Source of the DNA: an uncultured Pelagibacteraceae bacterium
Lineage (GTDB): Bacteria; Pseudomonadota; Alphaproteobacteria; Pelagibacterales; Pelagibacteraceae
DNA: 64,000 nucleotides
Reading direction: 5' to 3'
NCBI GenBank assembly: GCA_902547825.1
Contig: CACCPE010000003.1
Location: forward strand, 24,239 to 88,238
The notes beneath the pieces are model-generated. The model was given only the letters and a program-made list of their open reading frames with translations. It was not told where the DNA came from and did no database searches. Made by a program: the position numbers and the translations under genes. Of this stretch, positions 1 to 11,507 are shown one piece after another; the first letter of the stretch is position 1, and each line of letters begins with the position of its first letter.

Positions 1-1096
1 ATCTGAAGATCTTAGTGGGGACACACTTTTTGTTGAAGTCTCAGCATTAAAAAAAGTGAATTTAGATAAATTAAAGGAAAATATTCTTCTCCAATCTGAA
101 ATGCTAGACTTGAAGGCTTCATACTCAGATAAAGCAAGAGGAGTGGTAATCGAGTCAAAAATAGATAAAGGAAAAGGTCCAGTTTCAACAGTTTTAATCA
201 ACAACGGTAAACTTATTAAGGGAGACTATTTTATTTGTGGAAACACTTGGGGAAAAATAAGAGCGATGATTAGTTATGATGGAAAAAATATTGAAGAGGC
301 TGTTCCTTCTATGCCGGTTGAAATTTTAGGAATGAATGACTCAGTTTTTTCTGGAGCAGAATTTATTGTAACAAAAAACGAAGATGAAGCTAAAGAAATG
401 TCAAAATTTAAGAAAAAAGAGTCTTCAAAAAATCAAATAATCTCAAAAGACAAGACTATGTTATTTGATAATTCAAAAAATAAAGATGAATTAAATATAA
501 TTATAAAATCTGATGTTCATGGTTCAAGTGAAGCACTAAAAATTGCAATAAATAAGATTGAACATAAAGAAGTACAAGCTAAAATAATTCTTTCAGATAT
601 TGGAATGATAAATGAAACCGATGTTTCATTAGCAAAAGCTTCAAATGCAATTTTAATTGGATTTAATGTTAAACCCAGCAGAGAAGCAAAGAAGTTAGCT
701 GAGGATCAAAAAATTCAAATAAATTTCTTTAACATAATTTATGAAGCGCTTGATTATGTAGAAAAATCCTTGTCCGGTCTATTAGAACCGGATATAAAAG
801 AGACAGTACTAGGTAGTGCAGAAATTCAGAAAATCTTTAAAGTTTCAAATGCAGGAAAAATAGCTGGTTCGAAAGTTTTAAGCGGTGAAATTAAAAGTAA
901 ATCTAAAGCAAGAATTATTAGGGACGGAGTTGTTGTTCATAATGGAGAAATACTTTCAATATATAGGGAAAAGAACCAAGTCAAAGAAGTTGGTGTAGGA
1001 TTAGAGTGCGGAATAAGTATCAAAGATTTTATAGATTTTAAGGAAAAAGATTTAATCGAATCATATTTAGCAGAAGAAGTTAGAAGGTCTATATAG
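1..1096 (+). CDS. infB: Translation initiation factor IF-2, C-terminal part (truncated by window edge)
   Basis: This is the 3' part of IF-2, the GTPase that brings initiator tRNA to the 30S subunit. The reading frame is open from base 2; the first residues (SEDLSGDTLFVEVSA) match the end of the IF-2 G domain, so the GTG at 56 is internal and not the start. What follows is domain II (about the first 120 residues), a Lys-rich linker, domain III (around NIIIKSDVHGSSEAL) and the C-terminal domain that binds fMet-tRNA. The P-loop half lies outside the window. The stop overlaps the GTG start of rbfA by one base, so the two genes are probably translationally coupled. Confidence 0.95.
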   Translation, partial: SEDLSGDTLFVEVSALKKVNLDKLKENILLQSEMLDLKASYSDKARGVVIESKIDKGKGPVSTVLINNGKLIKGDYFICGNTWGKIRAMISYDGKNIEEAVPSMPVEILGMNDSVFSGAEFIVTKNEDEAKEMSKFKKKESSKNQIISKDKTMLFDNSKNKDELNIIIKSDVHGSSEALKIAINKIEHKEVQAKIILSDIGMINETDVSLAKASNAILIGFNVKPSREAKKLAEDQKIQINFFNIIYEALDYVEKSLSGLLEPDIKETVLGSAEIQKIFKVSNAGKIAGSKVLSGEIKSKSKARIIRDGVVVHNGEILSIYREKNQVKEVGVGLECGISIKDFIDFKEKDLIESYLAEEVRRSI

Positions 1097-1491
1097 TGAA
1101 TAATCAAATTTCTCAACAGCCGTTTAGTCAAAGGCAACTCCGAGTAGGAGAATTAGTTAAACAAAATATAGGTGAAATTTTTATACGCAACGAGGCAAAA
1201 ATATCATCCATTGACTCTAAATTAGTTACCGTAACTGAAGTCAGAATGACACCGGATCTTAAAACGGCTAGAGTCTACGTTATTCCATTAGGAGGTGTAG
1301 ATACAAAAGAAACAGTAAAAATCTTGACGGAATACTCTCATCTTGTTAGAAAAGCTCTGTCAAAAAGGCTAGATATAAAGTTTCTTCCTAAACTCACATT
1401 TGTTGAAGATAACTCTTTTGAATATGCTGAAAAGATTGAAAAAATTATAAAGAAAAATAAAGATAATGATGAAAAAAAAAGACGTAATTAA
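1096..1491 (+). CDS. rbfA: Ribosome-binding factor A
   Basis: RbfA is a small KH-like protein that acts late in 30S maturation on the 5' end of 16S rRNA. The 131 residues show the family pattern: an N-terminal helix (QRQLRVGELVKQNIGEIF), then VTVTEVRMTPDLKTARVYV, and a C-terminal LPKLTFVEDNSFEYAEKIE segment. It starts with GTG on the last base of the infB stop and its 3' end overlaps rpsO by 26 bp. The usual next gene, truB, is missing here. The identification rests on both sequence pattern and locus and is firm. Confidence 0.93.
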   Translation: MNNQISQQPFSQRQLRVGELVKQNIGEIFIRNEAKISSIDSKLVTVTEVRMTPDLKTARVYVIPLGGVDTKETVKILTEYSHLVRKALSKRLDIKFLPKLTFVEDNSFEYAEKIEKIIKKNKDNDEKKRRN

Positions 1492-1723
1492 ATCACTTGC
1501 CCAACACAGCAAAGATGTTGGTTCTACAGAAATTCAGATTGGATTATTAACCGATAAAATCTCAAAGTTATCTGATCATTTTAAAAAATCTAAAAAAGAT
1601 AAACACTCTACTTTGGGATTGAATAAATCAGTAAATAAAAGAAAAAAACTTTTGGTTTATCTTAAAAAGAAAAATCCTGAGTCTTATCTCAAAGTAATAA
1701 AACAATTAAATTTAAGGAAATAA
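1466..1723 (+). CDS. rpsO: 30S ribosomal protein S15
   Basis: S15 binds the central domain of 16S rRNA early in 30S assembly. The 85-residue protein carries the conserved [14 protein letters not shown] segment and ends with the basic [24 protein letters not shown]-type helix. It is slightly shorter than the usual 89 residues because the N-terminal helix is trimmed. Two ATG codons are adjacent (1466 and 1469) inside the rbfA 3' end, and either could be the start. Its last base is the first base of the pnp ATG, the standard rpsO-pnp arrangement. Confidence 0.95.
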   Translation: MMKKKDVIKSLAQHSKDVGSTEIQIGLLTDKISKLSDHFKKSKKDKHSTLGLNKSVNKRKKLLVYLKKKNPESYLKVIKQLNLRK

Positions 1724-3795
1724 TGTTCAAAATTTTTAAAGAAGAAATAAATATTAATGGTAAAAAATTAATTTTAGAAACTGGTAAAATAGCGCGTCAA
1801 GCTGATGGAGCTATAATTGCATCAATGGGAGATACAGTTGTAATGGCAACAGCAGTAGGTGCAAAAAAAGTAGCTGATGGTCAAGATTATTTTCCGCTAT
1901 CAGTTAATTATCAAGAAAAATATTATGCTGCAGGTAAAATTCCTGGTGGTTATTTCAAGCGAGAAGCGCGACCTACTGAGGCTGAAACTTTAATTTCTAG
2001 ATTAATAGATAGGCCTATTAGACCTCTTTTCCCATCTAGTTTTATGAATGAGGTACAAGTGCTTCCGACGGTTTTATCTTATGATAGCGAAAATCAACCA
2101 GATATTTTATCAATAATAGCCTCTTCTGCAGCTCTGGCAATTTCAGGATTACCTTTTTTAGGGCCAATAGCAGCTAGTAGAGTTGGGTATAAAGACGGAA
2201 AATATTTATTAAATCCCTCTATAGAAGAATTAAAAGAATCCCAATTAGACTTGGTGGTAGCTGGAACTAAAGATGCGGTTCTAATGGTTGAATCTGAAAC
2301 TTCAGGGTTATCTGAAAAAGTAATGCTTGATGCAGTAAAATTTGGCCATGAAAAATTTGTACCCATAATAGAGGTTATTGAAAAGTTAGCAAAAAAGGCT
2401 GGTAAACCAAAATGGGAAGTAGAAGAAGTCGATCATTCTGAAATTAAAAATAAAATTATTGAAAAATATGAAAAAAATTTAAGAAGCGCTTTTAAAGAAA
2501 TTGATAAAAAAAAGAGATCAACAGCAATATCTGAAATAGAGTCTCAATGTAAAGAAATGTTTTCTGAAGATGAGAATATAACTGACAATCAAGTAATGTC
2601 TCAATTAAAATCTTTAGAAAAAGATATTGTTAGAACGGCAATTTTGAAAGAGAAGAAGAGAATAGATGGAAGAGGATTAGCAGATGTAAGACAGATAAAA
2701 TGTGAGGTTGGAGTCTTGCCCAGAAGTCACGGATCTGCAATTTTTACTAGAGGAGAAACGCAAGCTTTAGTAGTTACTACTCTTGGAATGTCCGATGATG
2801 AACAAAGATTAGAAAGCCTAGAAGGAATGCAAAGATCAAATTTCATGTTGCACTATAATTTTCCTCCTTTTTCTGTAGGAGAATGTGGTAGAATTGGCAC
2901 AGGTAGAAGAGAAATTGGACACGGTAAACTTGCTTGGAGAGCAATAAATTCATCACTACCATCCAAAGAAAATTTTCCATATACTTTAAGAGTAGTTTCT
3001 GAAATTACAGAGTCTAATGGTTCCTCATCAATGGCTACAGTTTGTGGAACTTCTTTATCATTAATGGATGCGGGTGTACCGATTAAGGAGCCAGTAGCAG
3101 GAATAGCTATGGGGTTAATTAAAGAGGGTGAAGATTTTTCAGTATTATCAGACATTTTAGGAGACGAAGATCATTTAGGTGATATGGATTTTAAAGTAGC
3201 TGGTACAAAAAATGGTATTACTTCACTTCAGATGGATATTAAGATAACAGGTATAACTTTTGAGATTATGGAAAAAGCTTTAAATCAAGCAAAAGCGGGA
3301 AGAGAACAGATTTTGGAAGAAATGAATAAAGCTATTAAAACTTCCAGAAAAGAATTATCAAAGCACACTCCAAAAATGGAAACAATTAAAGTTGATAAAA
3401 AAGATATAGCAACAGTTATTGGTAAAGGAGGCGCAACCATTAGAGAGATTGTTGAGACATCAGGTGCTAAAGTTGATGTAAAAGATACAGGAGAAGTAAC
3501 AGTAGCTGCACCAGATGAAGCTTCAAGAAATAAAGCTATTGAATTTATTAAAAATTTAATTGCAAAGCCTGAAATGGGTAAGACCTATAAAGGAAAAGTT
3601 GTAAAAATTATGGAGTTTGGTGCTTTTGTTAATTTTTTAGGAAAACAAGACGGTCTTGTTCATATTTCAGAGCTAGCTGACAAACGTGTAGCTAAAGTTG
3701 GTGATGTGGTAAAAGAAGGTGATGAAGTATCAGTAAAAGTCGTTGGATTTGATAGAGGAAAAGTAAAACTATCAATGAAACAAGCTTCTGCTTAA
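1723..3795 (+). CDS. pnp: Polyribonucleotide nucleotidyltransferase (PNPase)
   Basis: PNPase is the trimeric phosphorolytic 3'-5' exoribonuclease of mRNA decay. All domains are in order: a first RNase PH domain (about 1-140), an all-helical linker, a second catalytic RNase PH domain (about 315-540, with [16 protein letters not shown] near residue 480), a KH domain with [11 protein letters not shown] near 566, and an S1 domain (about 620-690, [15 protein letters not shown]). At 690 residues it is complete but a little shorter than the E. coli enzyme. The ATG shares a base with the rpsO stop. Its stop overlaps the stop of the opposing fabI, so no room remains for a separate terminator between the two operons. 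Confidence 0.97.
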   Translation: MFKIFKEEININGKKLILETGKIARQADGAIIASMGDTVVMATAVGAKKVADGQDYFPLSVNYQEKYYAAGKIPGGYFKREARPTEAETLISRLIDRPIRPLFPSSFMNEVQVLPTVLSYDSENQPDILSIIASSAALAISGLPFLGPIAASRVGYKDGKYLLNPSIEELKESQLDLVVAGTKDAVLMVESETSGLSEKVMLDAVKFGHEKFVPIIEVIEKLAKKAGKPKWEVEEVDHSEIKNKIIEKYEKNLRSAFKEIDKKKRSTAISEIESQCKEMFSEDENITDNQVMSQLKSLEKDIVRTAILKEKKRIDGRGLADVRQIKCEVGVLPRSHGSAIFTRGETQALVVTTLGMSDDEQRLESLEGMQRSNFMLHYNFPPFSVGECGRIGTGRREIGHGKLAWRAINSSLPSKENFPYTLRVVSEITESNGSSSMATVCGTSLSLMDAGVPIKEPVAGIAMGLIKEGEDFSVLSDILGDEDHLGDMDFKVAGTKNGITSLQMDIKITGITFEIMEKALNQAKAGREQILEEMNKAIKTSRKELSKHTPKMETIKVDKKDIATVIGKGGATIREIVETSGAKVDVKDTGEVTVAAPDEASRNKAIEFIKNLIAKPEMGKTYKGKVVKIMEFGAFVNFLGKQDGLVHISELADKRVAKVGDVVKEGDEVSVKVVGFDRGKVKLSMKQASA

Positions 3796-4577
3796 CTCAT
3801 ATTTTTAGGATCAGGCATTCCTACTTTGTTATATCCTGCATCAACATAATGTATTTCTCCAGTTACACCTGCAGCTAAATTGCTGAGTAAATATAAAGCT
3901 GAATTTCCTACATCGTTGATATCAACATTTCTTTTCAAAAACGAATGATCTTCATTCCATTTATACAAAAATTTTGCATCTCCAATTGCAGAAGCTGCAA
4001 GGGTTTTAATAGGGCCTGCACTAATAGCGTTAACTCTAATTTTTTTTCTACCCAAGTCTCTCGCCAAATATTTTACACTTGCTTCTAAAGCAGATTTGCA
4101 AACACCCATTACATTATAATTAGGAATTGCTTTAGAAGATTCATATGTGAGTGTAAGTAGACTTCCACCATCCTTTATTATTTTAGAAGCCTCTTTAGAT
4201 ACTTCAGTAAATGAAAAACATGAAATAAGCATACTTTTTAAAAAATTTTCTCTTGTAGTGTTTAAATATTCTCCAGATAATTCAGATTTATCTGAAAATG
4301 CCACAGCATGAACTACAAAGTCGATTTCTCCCCACTTTGATTTTAAATCTTCAAAAAGTTTTACAACTTCCTCTTTTTTTTCGACATCACAGCTAAAAGT
4401 AACATTTGAATTTAACTTTTCTGCTAAAGGTATTACTCTTTTTTTTAAAGCTTCACCTAAATAAGTAAAAGCTAATTCAGCTCCAGATTCTGCAAGTTTT
4501 TGAGATATTCCCCAAGCTATTGATCGTTCGTTAGCAACACCCATTACCAAACCTTTTTTACCCTTCATTAAACTCAT
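3792..4577 (-). CDS. fabI: Enoyl-ACP reductase (NADH) FabI
   Basis: FabI catalyses the last reduction in each round of type II fatty-acid elongation. It is a short-chain dehydrogenase with the FabI-type nucleotide loop ([12 protein letters not shown], residues 13-24), the FabI Tyr145 and the catalytic pair Tyr154-x6-Lys161 (YNVMGVCK). Length 261 matches the family. It is the third gene of fabA-fabB-fabI; its ATG overlaps the fabB stop by 4 bp. The 3' end overlaps pnp tail to tail. Confidence 0.96.
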   Translation of the reverse strand: MSLMKGKKGLVMGVANERSIAWGISQKLAESGAELAFTYLGEALKKRVIPLAEKLNSNVTFSCDVEKKEEVVKLFEDLKSKWGEIDFVVHAVAFSDKSELSGEYLNTTRENFLKSMLISCFSFTEVSKEASKIIKDGGSLLTLTYESSKAIPNYNVMGVCKSALEASVKYLARDLGRKKIRVNAISAGPIKTLAASAIGDAKFLYKWNEDHSFLKRNVDINDVGNSALYLLSNLAAGVTGEIHYVDAGYNKVGMPDPKNMS

Positions 4578-5791
4578 TGCTTTACCTTTTCAAATACTAA
4601 AGTAGCATTAGTCCCACCGAAACCAAAACTATTAGACATTATAGAATTTAAATTTACATCTTTTTCAACGTTAGTAACGATTGGATATTTTTTTGCCTCT
4701 TCATCCATATCATTTATATTCGCTGATGCTGCTATAAAATTATTTTTCATCATAATTAAACTGTAAACAGCTTCATGAACAGAGGTAGCTCCAAGGGAAT
4801 GGCCAGCAAGTGATTTAGTTGAACTGATTTTCGGTTTGTAACTATCAAACACGTGTCCAACAGCTTTTAATTCAGTTATATCTCCAACAGGTGTAGATGT
4901 GCCATGAGTGTTAATGTAATCAATTTTATTTTTTGCAGTGCTTAATGCCATTTTCATGCACCTAATTGCTCCTTCTCCTGAAGGGGCGACCATGTCATAA
5001 CCATCTGATGTAGCTCCGTAGCCTGTTAATTCTGCATAAATTTTCGCACCTCTCGATTTAGCGTGTTCATATTCCTCTAAAACTAAAACTCCACCACCAC
5101 CTGATATAACAAATCCATCTCGTGTTTTATCATAAGGTCTAGAAGCTTTTTCAGGAGTATCATTATACTTCGAAGAGAGAGCAGTCATCGCATCAAACAT
5201 CGCTGTCATTGCAAAATGTACTTCATCGCTTCCACCTGCAAAAATAATTTTTTGTTTACCTAATTGGATTAGTTCCATCGCATTACCAATACAATGCCCA
5301 CTTGTTGCACATGCTGAACTAATTGTGTAATTAACACCTTTTATTTTAAATGGTACTGCAAGAGTTGCTGATGCTGTACTAGACATAGTTCTTGGAACAA
5401 CAAAAGGACCCATTCTTTTGGGGTTCTTTTCTCTAGTCTTGTCCGCTGCTAATATAACATTTTCTATTGAAGGGCCGCCTGATCCCATAATCATACCAGT
5501 CGATACATTACTTACCTCCTTTTCTTCAAGTCCAGAGTCTTTAACTGCTTCATTCATTGAAACGTAATTATAGGCAGAGCCAGGTCCCATGAATCTAATA
5601 AATTTTCTATCAACATGATCTTCTAGTTTTATTTTTGGTTTTCCGTGTACATGACTTTTTAAATTGTATTCTCTGTATTCCTCAGAAAATGTTATTCCAG
5701 ATTTTGCGTTGATTAATGAATTATAAACTTCATCTTGATTATTTCCTAAACAAGATACTACCCCTATTCCAGTAACTACAACTCTTTTCAT
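4574..5791 (-). CDS. fabB: 3-oxoacyl-ACP synthase I (KAS I) FabB
   Basis: FabB is the condensing enzyme that elongates the cis-unsaturated intermediates made by FabA. The thiolase-fold signature is complete: the nucleophilic Cys in [11 protein letters not shown] (near residue 160), the first catalytic His in [11 protein letters not shown] and the second in [10 protein letters not shown], plus the C-terminal [10 protein letters not shown] loop. FabB rather than FabF is chosen mainly because it is coupled (4-bp overlap) to fabA, the diagnostic pair of the anaerobic unsaturated fatty-acid pathway. 405 residues is normal. Confidence 0.94.
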   Translation of the reverse strand: MKRVVVTGIGVVSCLGNNQDEVYNSLINAKSGITFSEEYREYNLKSHVHGKPKIKLEDHVDRKFIRFMGPGSAYNYVSMNEAVKDSGLEEKEVSNVSTGMIMGSGGPSIENVILAADKTREKNPKRMGPFVVPRTMSSTASATLAVPFKIKGVNYTISSACATSGHCIGNAMELIQLGKQKIIFAGGSDEVHFAMTAMFDAMTALSSKYNDTPEKASRPYDKTRDGFVISGGGGVLVLEEYEHAKSRGAKIYAELTGYGATSDGYDMVAPSGEGAIRCMKMALSTAKNKIDYINTHGTSTPVGDITELKAVGHVFDSYKPKISSTKSLAGHSLGATSVHEAVYSLIMMKNNFIAASANINDMDEEAKKYPIVTNVEKDVNLNSIMSNSFGFGGTNATLVFEKVKQ

Positions 5792-6291
5792 GATTTAAAT
5801 AACCCCACTTTTAGATTTTCTGCAGTGTAAATTATTTTTCCATCTGCGCTCAAAATACCATTAGCTAACCCCACAGCAGTACCTTCTTTTTTTAAAATTC
5901 TTTTCATATTTATTTCGTAAGTTGCCATTTTAATATTTTTTAATACCTCACCTGTAAATTTTACAGAATTTACACCTAAAGCTCTACCCTTTCCTGGTTC
6001 GCCAATCCATCCTAAATAAAACCCAACTAACTGCCACATAGCATCTAATCCAAGACAACCTGGCATAACTGGATCTTTTTTAAAATGACAGTCAAAAAAC
6101 CATAGGTTGTCTTTAATATCAAGCTCCGCTTTAATAAAACCTTTTTTAAATTGACCTGTATCTTTTTTTATTTCCGTAATTCTATCAAACATCAACATTG
6201 GAGGTAATGGTAGTTTAGCATTTCCTTCACCAAATAGTTTTCCCTCTCCACACGAAATTAGCTCATCGTAATTGTAATTGTTTTTTTGCAT
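5788..6291 (-). CDS. fabA: 3-hydroxydecanoyl-ACP dehydratase/isomerase FabA
   Basis: FabA dehydrates 3-hydroxydecanoyl-ACP and isomerises the product to the cis-3 isomer, introducing the double bond of membrane lipids. The catalytic dyad is visible as His69 (FFDCHF) and Asp83 ([10 protein letters not shown]) in a single hot-dog fold of 167 residues. It is the first gene of fabA-fabB-fabI and is divergent from irr; the fabA-irr pair is conserved in many alphaproteobacteria. The 91-bp gap holds an Irr-box-like palindrome that could affect either gene. Confidence 0.96.
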   Translation of the reverse strand: MQKNNYNYDELISCGEGKLFGEGNAKLPLPPMLMFDRITEIKKDTGQFKKGFIKAELDIKDNLWFFDCHFKKDPVMPGCLGLDAMWQLVGFYLGWIGEPGKGRALGVNSVKFTGEVLKNIKMATYEINMKRILKKEGTAVGLANGILSADGKIIYTAENLKVGLFKS

Positions 6292-6341
6292 GATTTAGAA
6301 CTGTTTTACTTGATTTAGCAAACGTTTCATATATATTTGTA

Positions 6342-6358
6342 TTTAGAATGATTATAAA
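6342..6358. promoter_or_regulatory. Irr-box (ICE)-like palindrome between fabA and irr
   Basis: The 17 bases TTTAGAATGATTATAAA form an imperfect palindrome: the left half TTTAGAAT is complementary to the right half except at one position. The site resembles the iron control element recognised by Irr in rhizobia, as I remember it. An almost identical copy lies before katG. It sits 24 bp before the irr start, so autoregulation of irr and co-control of fabA are plausible. The Irr assignment is inference. Confidence 0.55.
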
Positions 6359-6382
6359 GTAGGTATAAAAGCGAATTAAAAC

Positions 6383-6790
6383 GTGAAAAAAATAGACATT
6401 TATAAAAAATTAAGATCTTCAGGGTTAAGACCAACTAAACAAAGAGTTGAAATAGCTAAATTTTTATTCGAAAGAGAGAAAACATTTCATTTTACAGTTG
6501 AAAGCTTAAACAAACTTCTAACAAAAAAAATTAATTCTAAATTTGCTTTAGCCACAATTTACAACACAGTTCACTCCTTTAAAGCTGCTGGGCACTTAAG
6601 TGAAGTTGAAGTGAGAGGTAACAAAACTTATTTCGATACTAACGTTTCTAACCATCATCACTTTTATGATAGTGAAACTTCTGAACTAATCGATATAGAC
6701 GCAAGTGATATAGTCATTCAAAAAATTCCGAAAGCACCTAATGGTAAAAAAATTAAAAATGTAGAGGTATTTATAAATTTGAAAAATTGA
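6383..6790 (+). CDS. irr: Fur-family iron response regulator Irr
   Basis: Irr is the haem/iron-status regulator of alphaproteobacteria and belongs to the Fur superfamily. The 135 residues have the winged helix (RPTKQRVEIAKFLF, then ATIYNTVHSFKAAG) followed by the short dimerisation/metal domain. The Irr-like mark is the HHH cluster (91-93) in place of the usual Fur metal-binding pattern, and the C-terminal CxxC motifs of Fur are absent. An N-terminal haem-regulatory Cys-Pro motif is not present, as in several non-Bradyrhizobium Irr proteins. It starts with GTG, is divergent from fabA and is followed by katG. Fur/Mur is the alternative; position and the HHH motif favour Irr. Confidence 0.85.
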   Translation: MKKIDIYKKLRSSGLRPTKQRVEIAKFLFEREKTFHFTVESLNKLLTKKINSKFALATIYNTVHSFKAAGHLSEVEVRGNKTYFDTNVSNHHHFYDSETSELIDIDASDIVIQKIPKAPNGKKIKNVEVFINLKN

Positions 6791-6812
6791 CAGTTTGTCG
6801 CTTGTTTTTCAC

Positions 6813-9009
<2,197 letters not shown>

Positions 9010-9010
9010 T

Positions 9011-9655
9011 ATGGAAATTGTTAAAACGCCAAATTTAGAAACATTACATCAAAATATAAAAGATGATTTTTATATTGTTCCAAATTTAAAATTCAATATT
9101 GATAAATTGAGAGCTGATTTAAATACTGTACTTAAAAAGAAGAGATTTAGTACATTAGGTATTAAAAACTTTGGAGCGATCTCTTTAAACCAGATACCAG
9201 GCGACAAAAGTTCTACAGAGGGCCACAATGTTAGAGGTACATACTGGACCATACCCGATGAAAAAGGTAAAGAAATTGAGAGAGATAAACCTATCGATGA
9301 GTCAAAATATACTGAAATAGTTTCTGAATTTAAAGGGACATATTTTGAGGAAGTTTATAATACTTTGAGAAAACACTTTAAACTTGGAAGAGTAAGAATA
9401 TTATTAAAAGAACCTAGATCTACTCTTAGCTGGCATAGAGATCCAGAACCAAGACTTCATATTCCCATAATCACAAATAAAGGTTGTAGAATGGTAATTG
9501 AAGATGTTTGTAAGCATATGCCAGCAGATGGATCAGTAACTATTACAAATAATACTAAATACCACAATTTTTTTAATGGAGGGGAACAAGACAGAATACA
9601 TCTAGTTGCATGTGTTTTAGAAAATCCTTTTAAAGAAAATGGCAGAATTCAATAA
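9011..9655 (+). CDS. Aspartyl/asparaginyl beta-hydroxylase-like 2-oxoglutarate/Fe(II) oxygenase
   Basis: The C-terminal half shows the jelly-roll iron site: His142-x-Asp144 (WHRDPEPRLH), distal His185 (YHNFFNGGEQDR) and Arg195 (RIHLV), the likely 2-oxoglutarate anchor. This is the layout of the aspartyl/asparaginyl beta-hydroxylase family. There is no signal peptide, so it should act in the cytoplasm; the substrate cannot be read from sequence. It starts 1 bp after the katG stop and its 3' end overlaps the next gene by 17 bp, so the three genes are probably co-transcribed. A role linked to iron or oxidative stress is only suggested by position. Confidence 0.75.
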   Translation: MEIVKTPNLETLHQNIKDDFYIVPNLKFNIDKLRADLNTVLKKKRFSTLGIKNFGAISLNQIPGDKSSTEGHNVRGTYWTIPDEKGKEIERDKPIDESKYTEIVSEFKGTYFEEVYNTLRKHFKLGRVRILLKEPRSTLSWHRDPEPRLHIPIITNKGCRMVIEDVCKHMPADGSVTITNNTKYHNFFNGGEQDRIHLVACVLENPFKENGRIQ

Positions 9656-9881
9656 AGGAATATACGTAACAGCAAAAGATATTTACGAAAATAATAAAGG
9701 TTCTTTATTAAGAACTTTAATTTATACCATAGGACACTTCGCGATTGCTATAACTGTCTTGATGCTAATTGCTGAAGTTCCATTTTTGATTGCATTAACC
9801 GACGCGATAGTTGAACCGATTGCCAACGCGGTTTGGTATTTTGTGCTAGATAAAGTTTGGACAGCTAAGTACAAAAAATAG
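9639..9881 (+). CDS. DUF2061-like small membrane protein
   Basis: An 80-residue protein with two hydrophobic segments (about 24-45 and 48-70) and a C-terminal VWYFVLDKVWTAKYKK tail that resembles the end of the DUF2061 family of predicted inner-membrane proteins. The function is unknown. Its start lies inside the 3' end of the oxygenase gene, so translational coupling is likely, and it ends 1 bp before the opposing SH3-protein gene. Confidence 0.65.
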   Translation: MAEFNKGIYVTAKDIYENNKGSLLRTLIYTIGHFAIAITVLMLIAEVPFLIALTDAIVEPIANAVWYFVLDKVWTAKYKK

Positions 9882-9882
9882 T

Positions 9883-10326
9883 TTACAACAGACCCCACAA
9901 AATATCTTTTTTGACCCAACCTTTATATTTCGCAACACTTATCTTACACCAATCATCTTTGCATTTATGAACCTTGCATAATCTACCCTTTTTAATAATA
10001 GCAAAAGGTTTGGAATAAATAGAAGGTTTATTAAAAATTAATTTATCATCTTCAATTGTGATTGCCGCTTTTTTTTTTGATAATTGTGAAATATGAATCC
10101 AACCAGTATTATTTTCATGATCTCTTATTTTTCTAAAATTTTCAAATTTGTCTTGAATTAAAACAGGCAAAAATTTTTTTTTATAAAATAATTTGATAGG
10201 ATATTCTAAAGATGGACCTTGTCTAAGATTTACTTTGTCATTTCTCAATGTTAAAAAATATTCATTTGCGAAAAGACTTTGGGATGAAAAACAAAAAAAT
10301 AAAGCAATATAAATAATTTTTAACAT
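9883..10326 (-). CDS. Secreted protein with two bacterial SH3-like domains
   Basis: The N-terminal 20 residues form a signal peptide (hydrophobic core, cut near LFANE). The rest holds two SH3-like units: the first around LRNDKVNLRQGPSLEYPI and GWIHISQL, the second around KPSIYSKPFAIIKKG and GWVKKDILWG. The NLRxGPS and GWV motifs are typical of bacterial SH3 domains that bind peptidoglycan or act in envelope regulation. Two Cys in the second repeat (CKVHKCKDDWC region) could form a disulphide in the periplasm. The start overlaps the preceding thiF/moeB-like gene by 7 bp. The exact function is unknown. Confidence 0.75.
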   Translation of the reverse strand: MLKIIYIALFFCFSSQSLFANEYFLTLRNDKVNLRQGPSLEYPIKLFYKKKFLPVLIQDKFENFRKIRDHENNTGWIHISQLSKKKAAITIEDDKLIFNKPSIYSKPFAIIKKGRLCKVHKCKDDWCKISVAKYKGWVKKDILWGLL

Positions 10327-11063
10327 TTGTTTTTACATTCAGGATTTAGAGATAATTTTACTTTTCTTAAATTTATTTGAATTGAATTAAAAATCATCAT
10401 CTGGTTATCTAAACCATTCTTTAATCCTAAAATTGATTTTAAAACTTCATTAGCTTGTAGTGATCCCAAAATTCCAGCTACTGGTGAGAAAATCCCATCT
10501 GTTTCACAATTTTTTTCTAAAACAGGCTTATCTGGCATAAAGCATCTATAACAAGATGTTTTTTTTTTAAAATTAAATTTGTATAAATGACCGTCAAATT
10601 TACTGATTGCTGCAGAGATGAGTATTTTTTTCATTTTTTTACACTCATCATTAATCAAGTACCTTGTCTCAAAGTTATCAGTTCCATCACAAATTATGTC
10701 AAAATTTCTTATTGTTGATTTAATATTCTTTAGAGTTACTTTTTTTTTAAAAGTTTTAATTTTAATTTCTTTATTTATTCTATAAATACTAGATTTAGCC
10801 TGATCGACTTTGTATTTACCTATATCATTAGTAGTAAATAACGTCTGTCTATTTAAATTACTTATTTCAACTTTATCTGGATCTGCAATTCCTATCGTTC
10901 CAACCCCAGATGCTGCTAAGTACGTCAAAAGTGGACAACCCAAACCACCAATACCGATTATTAATACTTTAGCGTTAATTATTTTTTTTTGTCCAGCTAC
11001 TCCAACATTTTTAAGAATAATTTGTTTCTCAAACCTTTTAAAATCTTTCATTCCTAATTGCAT
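10320..11063 (-). CDS. ThiF/MoeB/HesA-family adenylyltransferase
   Basis: These E1-like enzymes adenylate the C-terminal Gly-Gly of ThiS or MoaD and so feed sulphur into thiamine or molybdopterin. Visible features are the ATP loop GIGGLGCPLLTYLAASGVG (near 37-55), SNLNRQ, a zinc site made of CYRC and the C-terminal CKNKC, and a crossover-loop Cys in EKNCETDG. At 247 residues it lacks the rhodanese domain of MoeB-R/MOCS3 proteins. No thiS or moaD lies nearby, so the partner cannot be assigned. It sits 3 bp after dut and ahead of the SH3 protein. Confidence 0.85.
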   Translation of the reverse strand: MQLGMKDFKRFEKQIILKNVGVAGQKKIINAKVLIIGIGGLGCPLLTYLAASGVGTIGIADPDKVEISNLNRQTLFTTNDIGKYKVDQAKSSIYRINKEIKIKTFKKKVTLKNIKSTIRNFDIICDGTDNFETRYLINDECKKMKKILISAAISKFDGHLYKFNFKKKTSCYRCFMPDKPVLEKNCETDGIFSPVAGILGSLQANEVLKSILGLKNGLDNQMMIFNSIQINLRKVKLSLNPECKNKC

Positions 11064-11066
11064 ATA

Positions 11067-11507
11067 TTATTTCAACCCAGTAGATCCAAAGCCACCAACA
11101 CCTCTGTCCGTGTCATCCAGGTTATCTACTTCCTTTAACTTGGCTTTAACTATAGGGCATAATACCATTTGAGCAATACGTGTGCCTCTCTCAACAACAA
11201 AAGTTTTATTACTCAAGTTTATTAATATCACTTTTAATTCACCTCTATAATCAGCATCTATTGTCCCGGGTGAATTAAGAACTGATATTTGACTTTTAGC
11301 AGCTAATCCTGATCTTGATCTAATTTGTATTTCAAAATTTTTAGGTATGGACACTGATATACCAGTTGGAATTATTGATGTTTTTCCTGGTTCTATTTTT
11401 AACTGTTTTTCAATATTAGCTGAAAGATCCATTCCCGATGAACTATTCGTCTCGTATTTCGGTAGCTCAATATTTTTTGATAATCTTTTAATTAAAACTT
11501 CTGTCAT
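11067..11507 (-). CDS. dut: dUTP diphosphatase (dUTPase)
   Basis: The trimeric dUTPase hydrolyses dUTP to dUMP, keeping uracil out of DNA and supplying dTMP synthesis. All five motifs are present, including RSRSGLAAK, GTIDADYRGE with the catalytic Asp, RIAQMVLCP and the C-terminal arm DTDRGVGGFGSTG. The 146-residue length is typical. The start lies inside the 3' end of coaBC (20-bp overlap); coaBC-dut is a conserved bacterial pair. Confidence 0.96.
   Translation of the reverse strand: MTEVLIKRLSKNIELPKYETNSSSGMDLSANIEKQLKIEPGKTSIIPTGISVSIPKNFEIQIRSRSGLAAKSQISVLNSPGTIDADYRGELKVILINLSNKTFVVERGTRIAQMVLCPIVKAKLKEVDNLDDTDRGVGGFGSTGLK

Noticed and set aside
56-58. infB start at GTG 56
   Set aside because: The frame is open from base 2 and the residues before it match the IF-2 G domain, so the gene is cut by the window edge.
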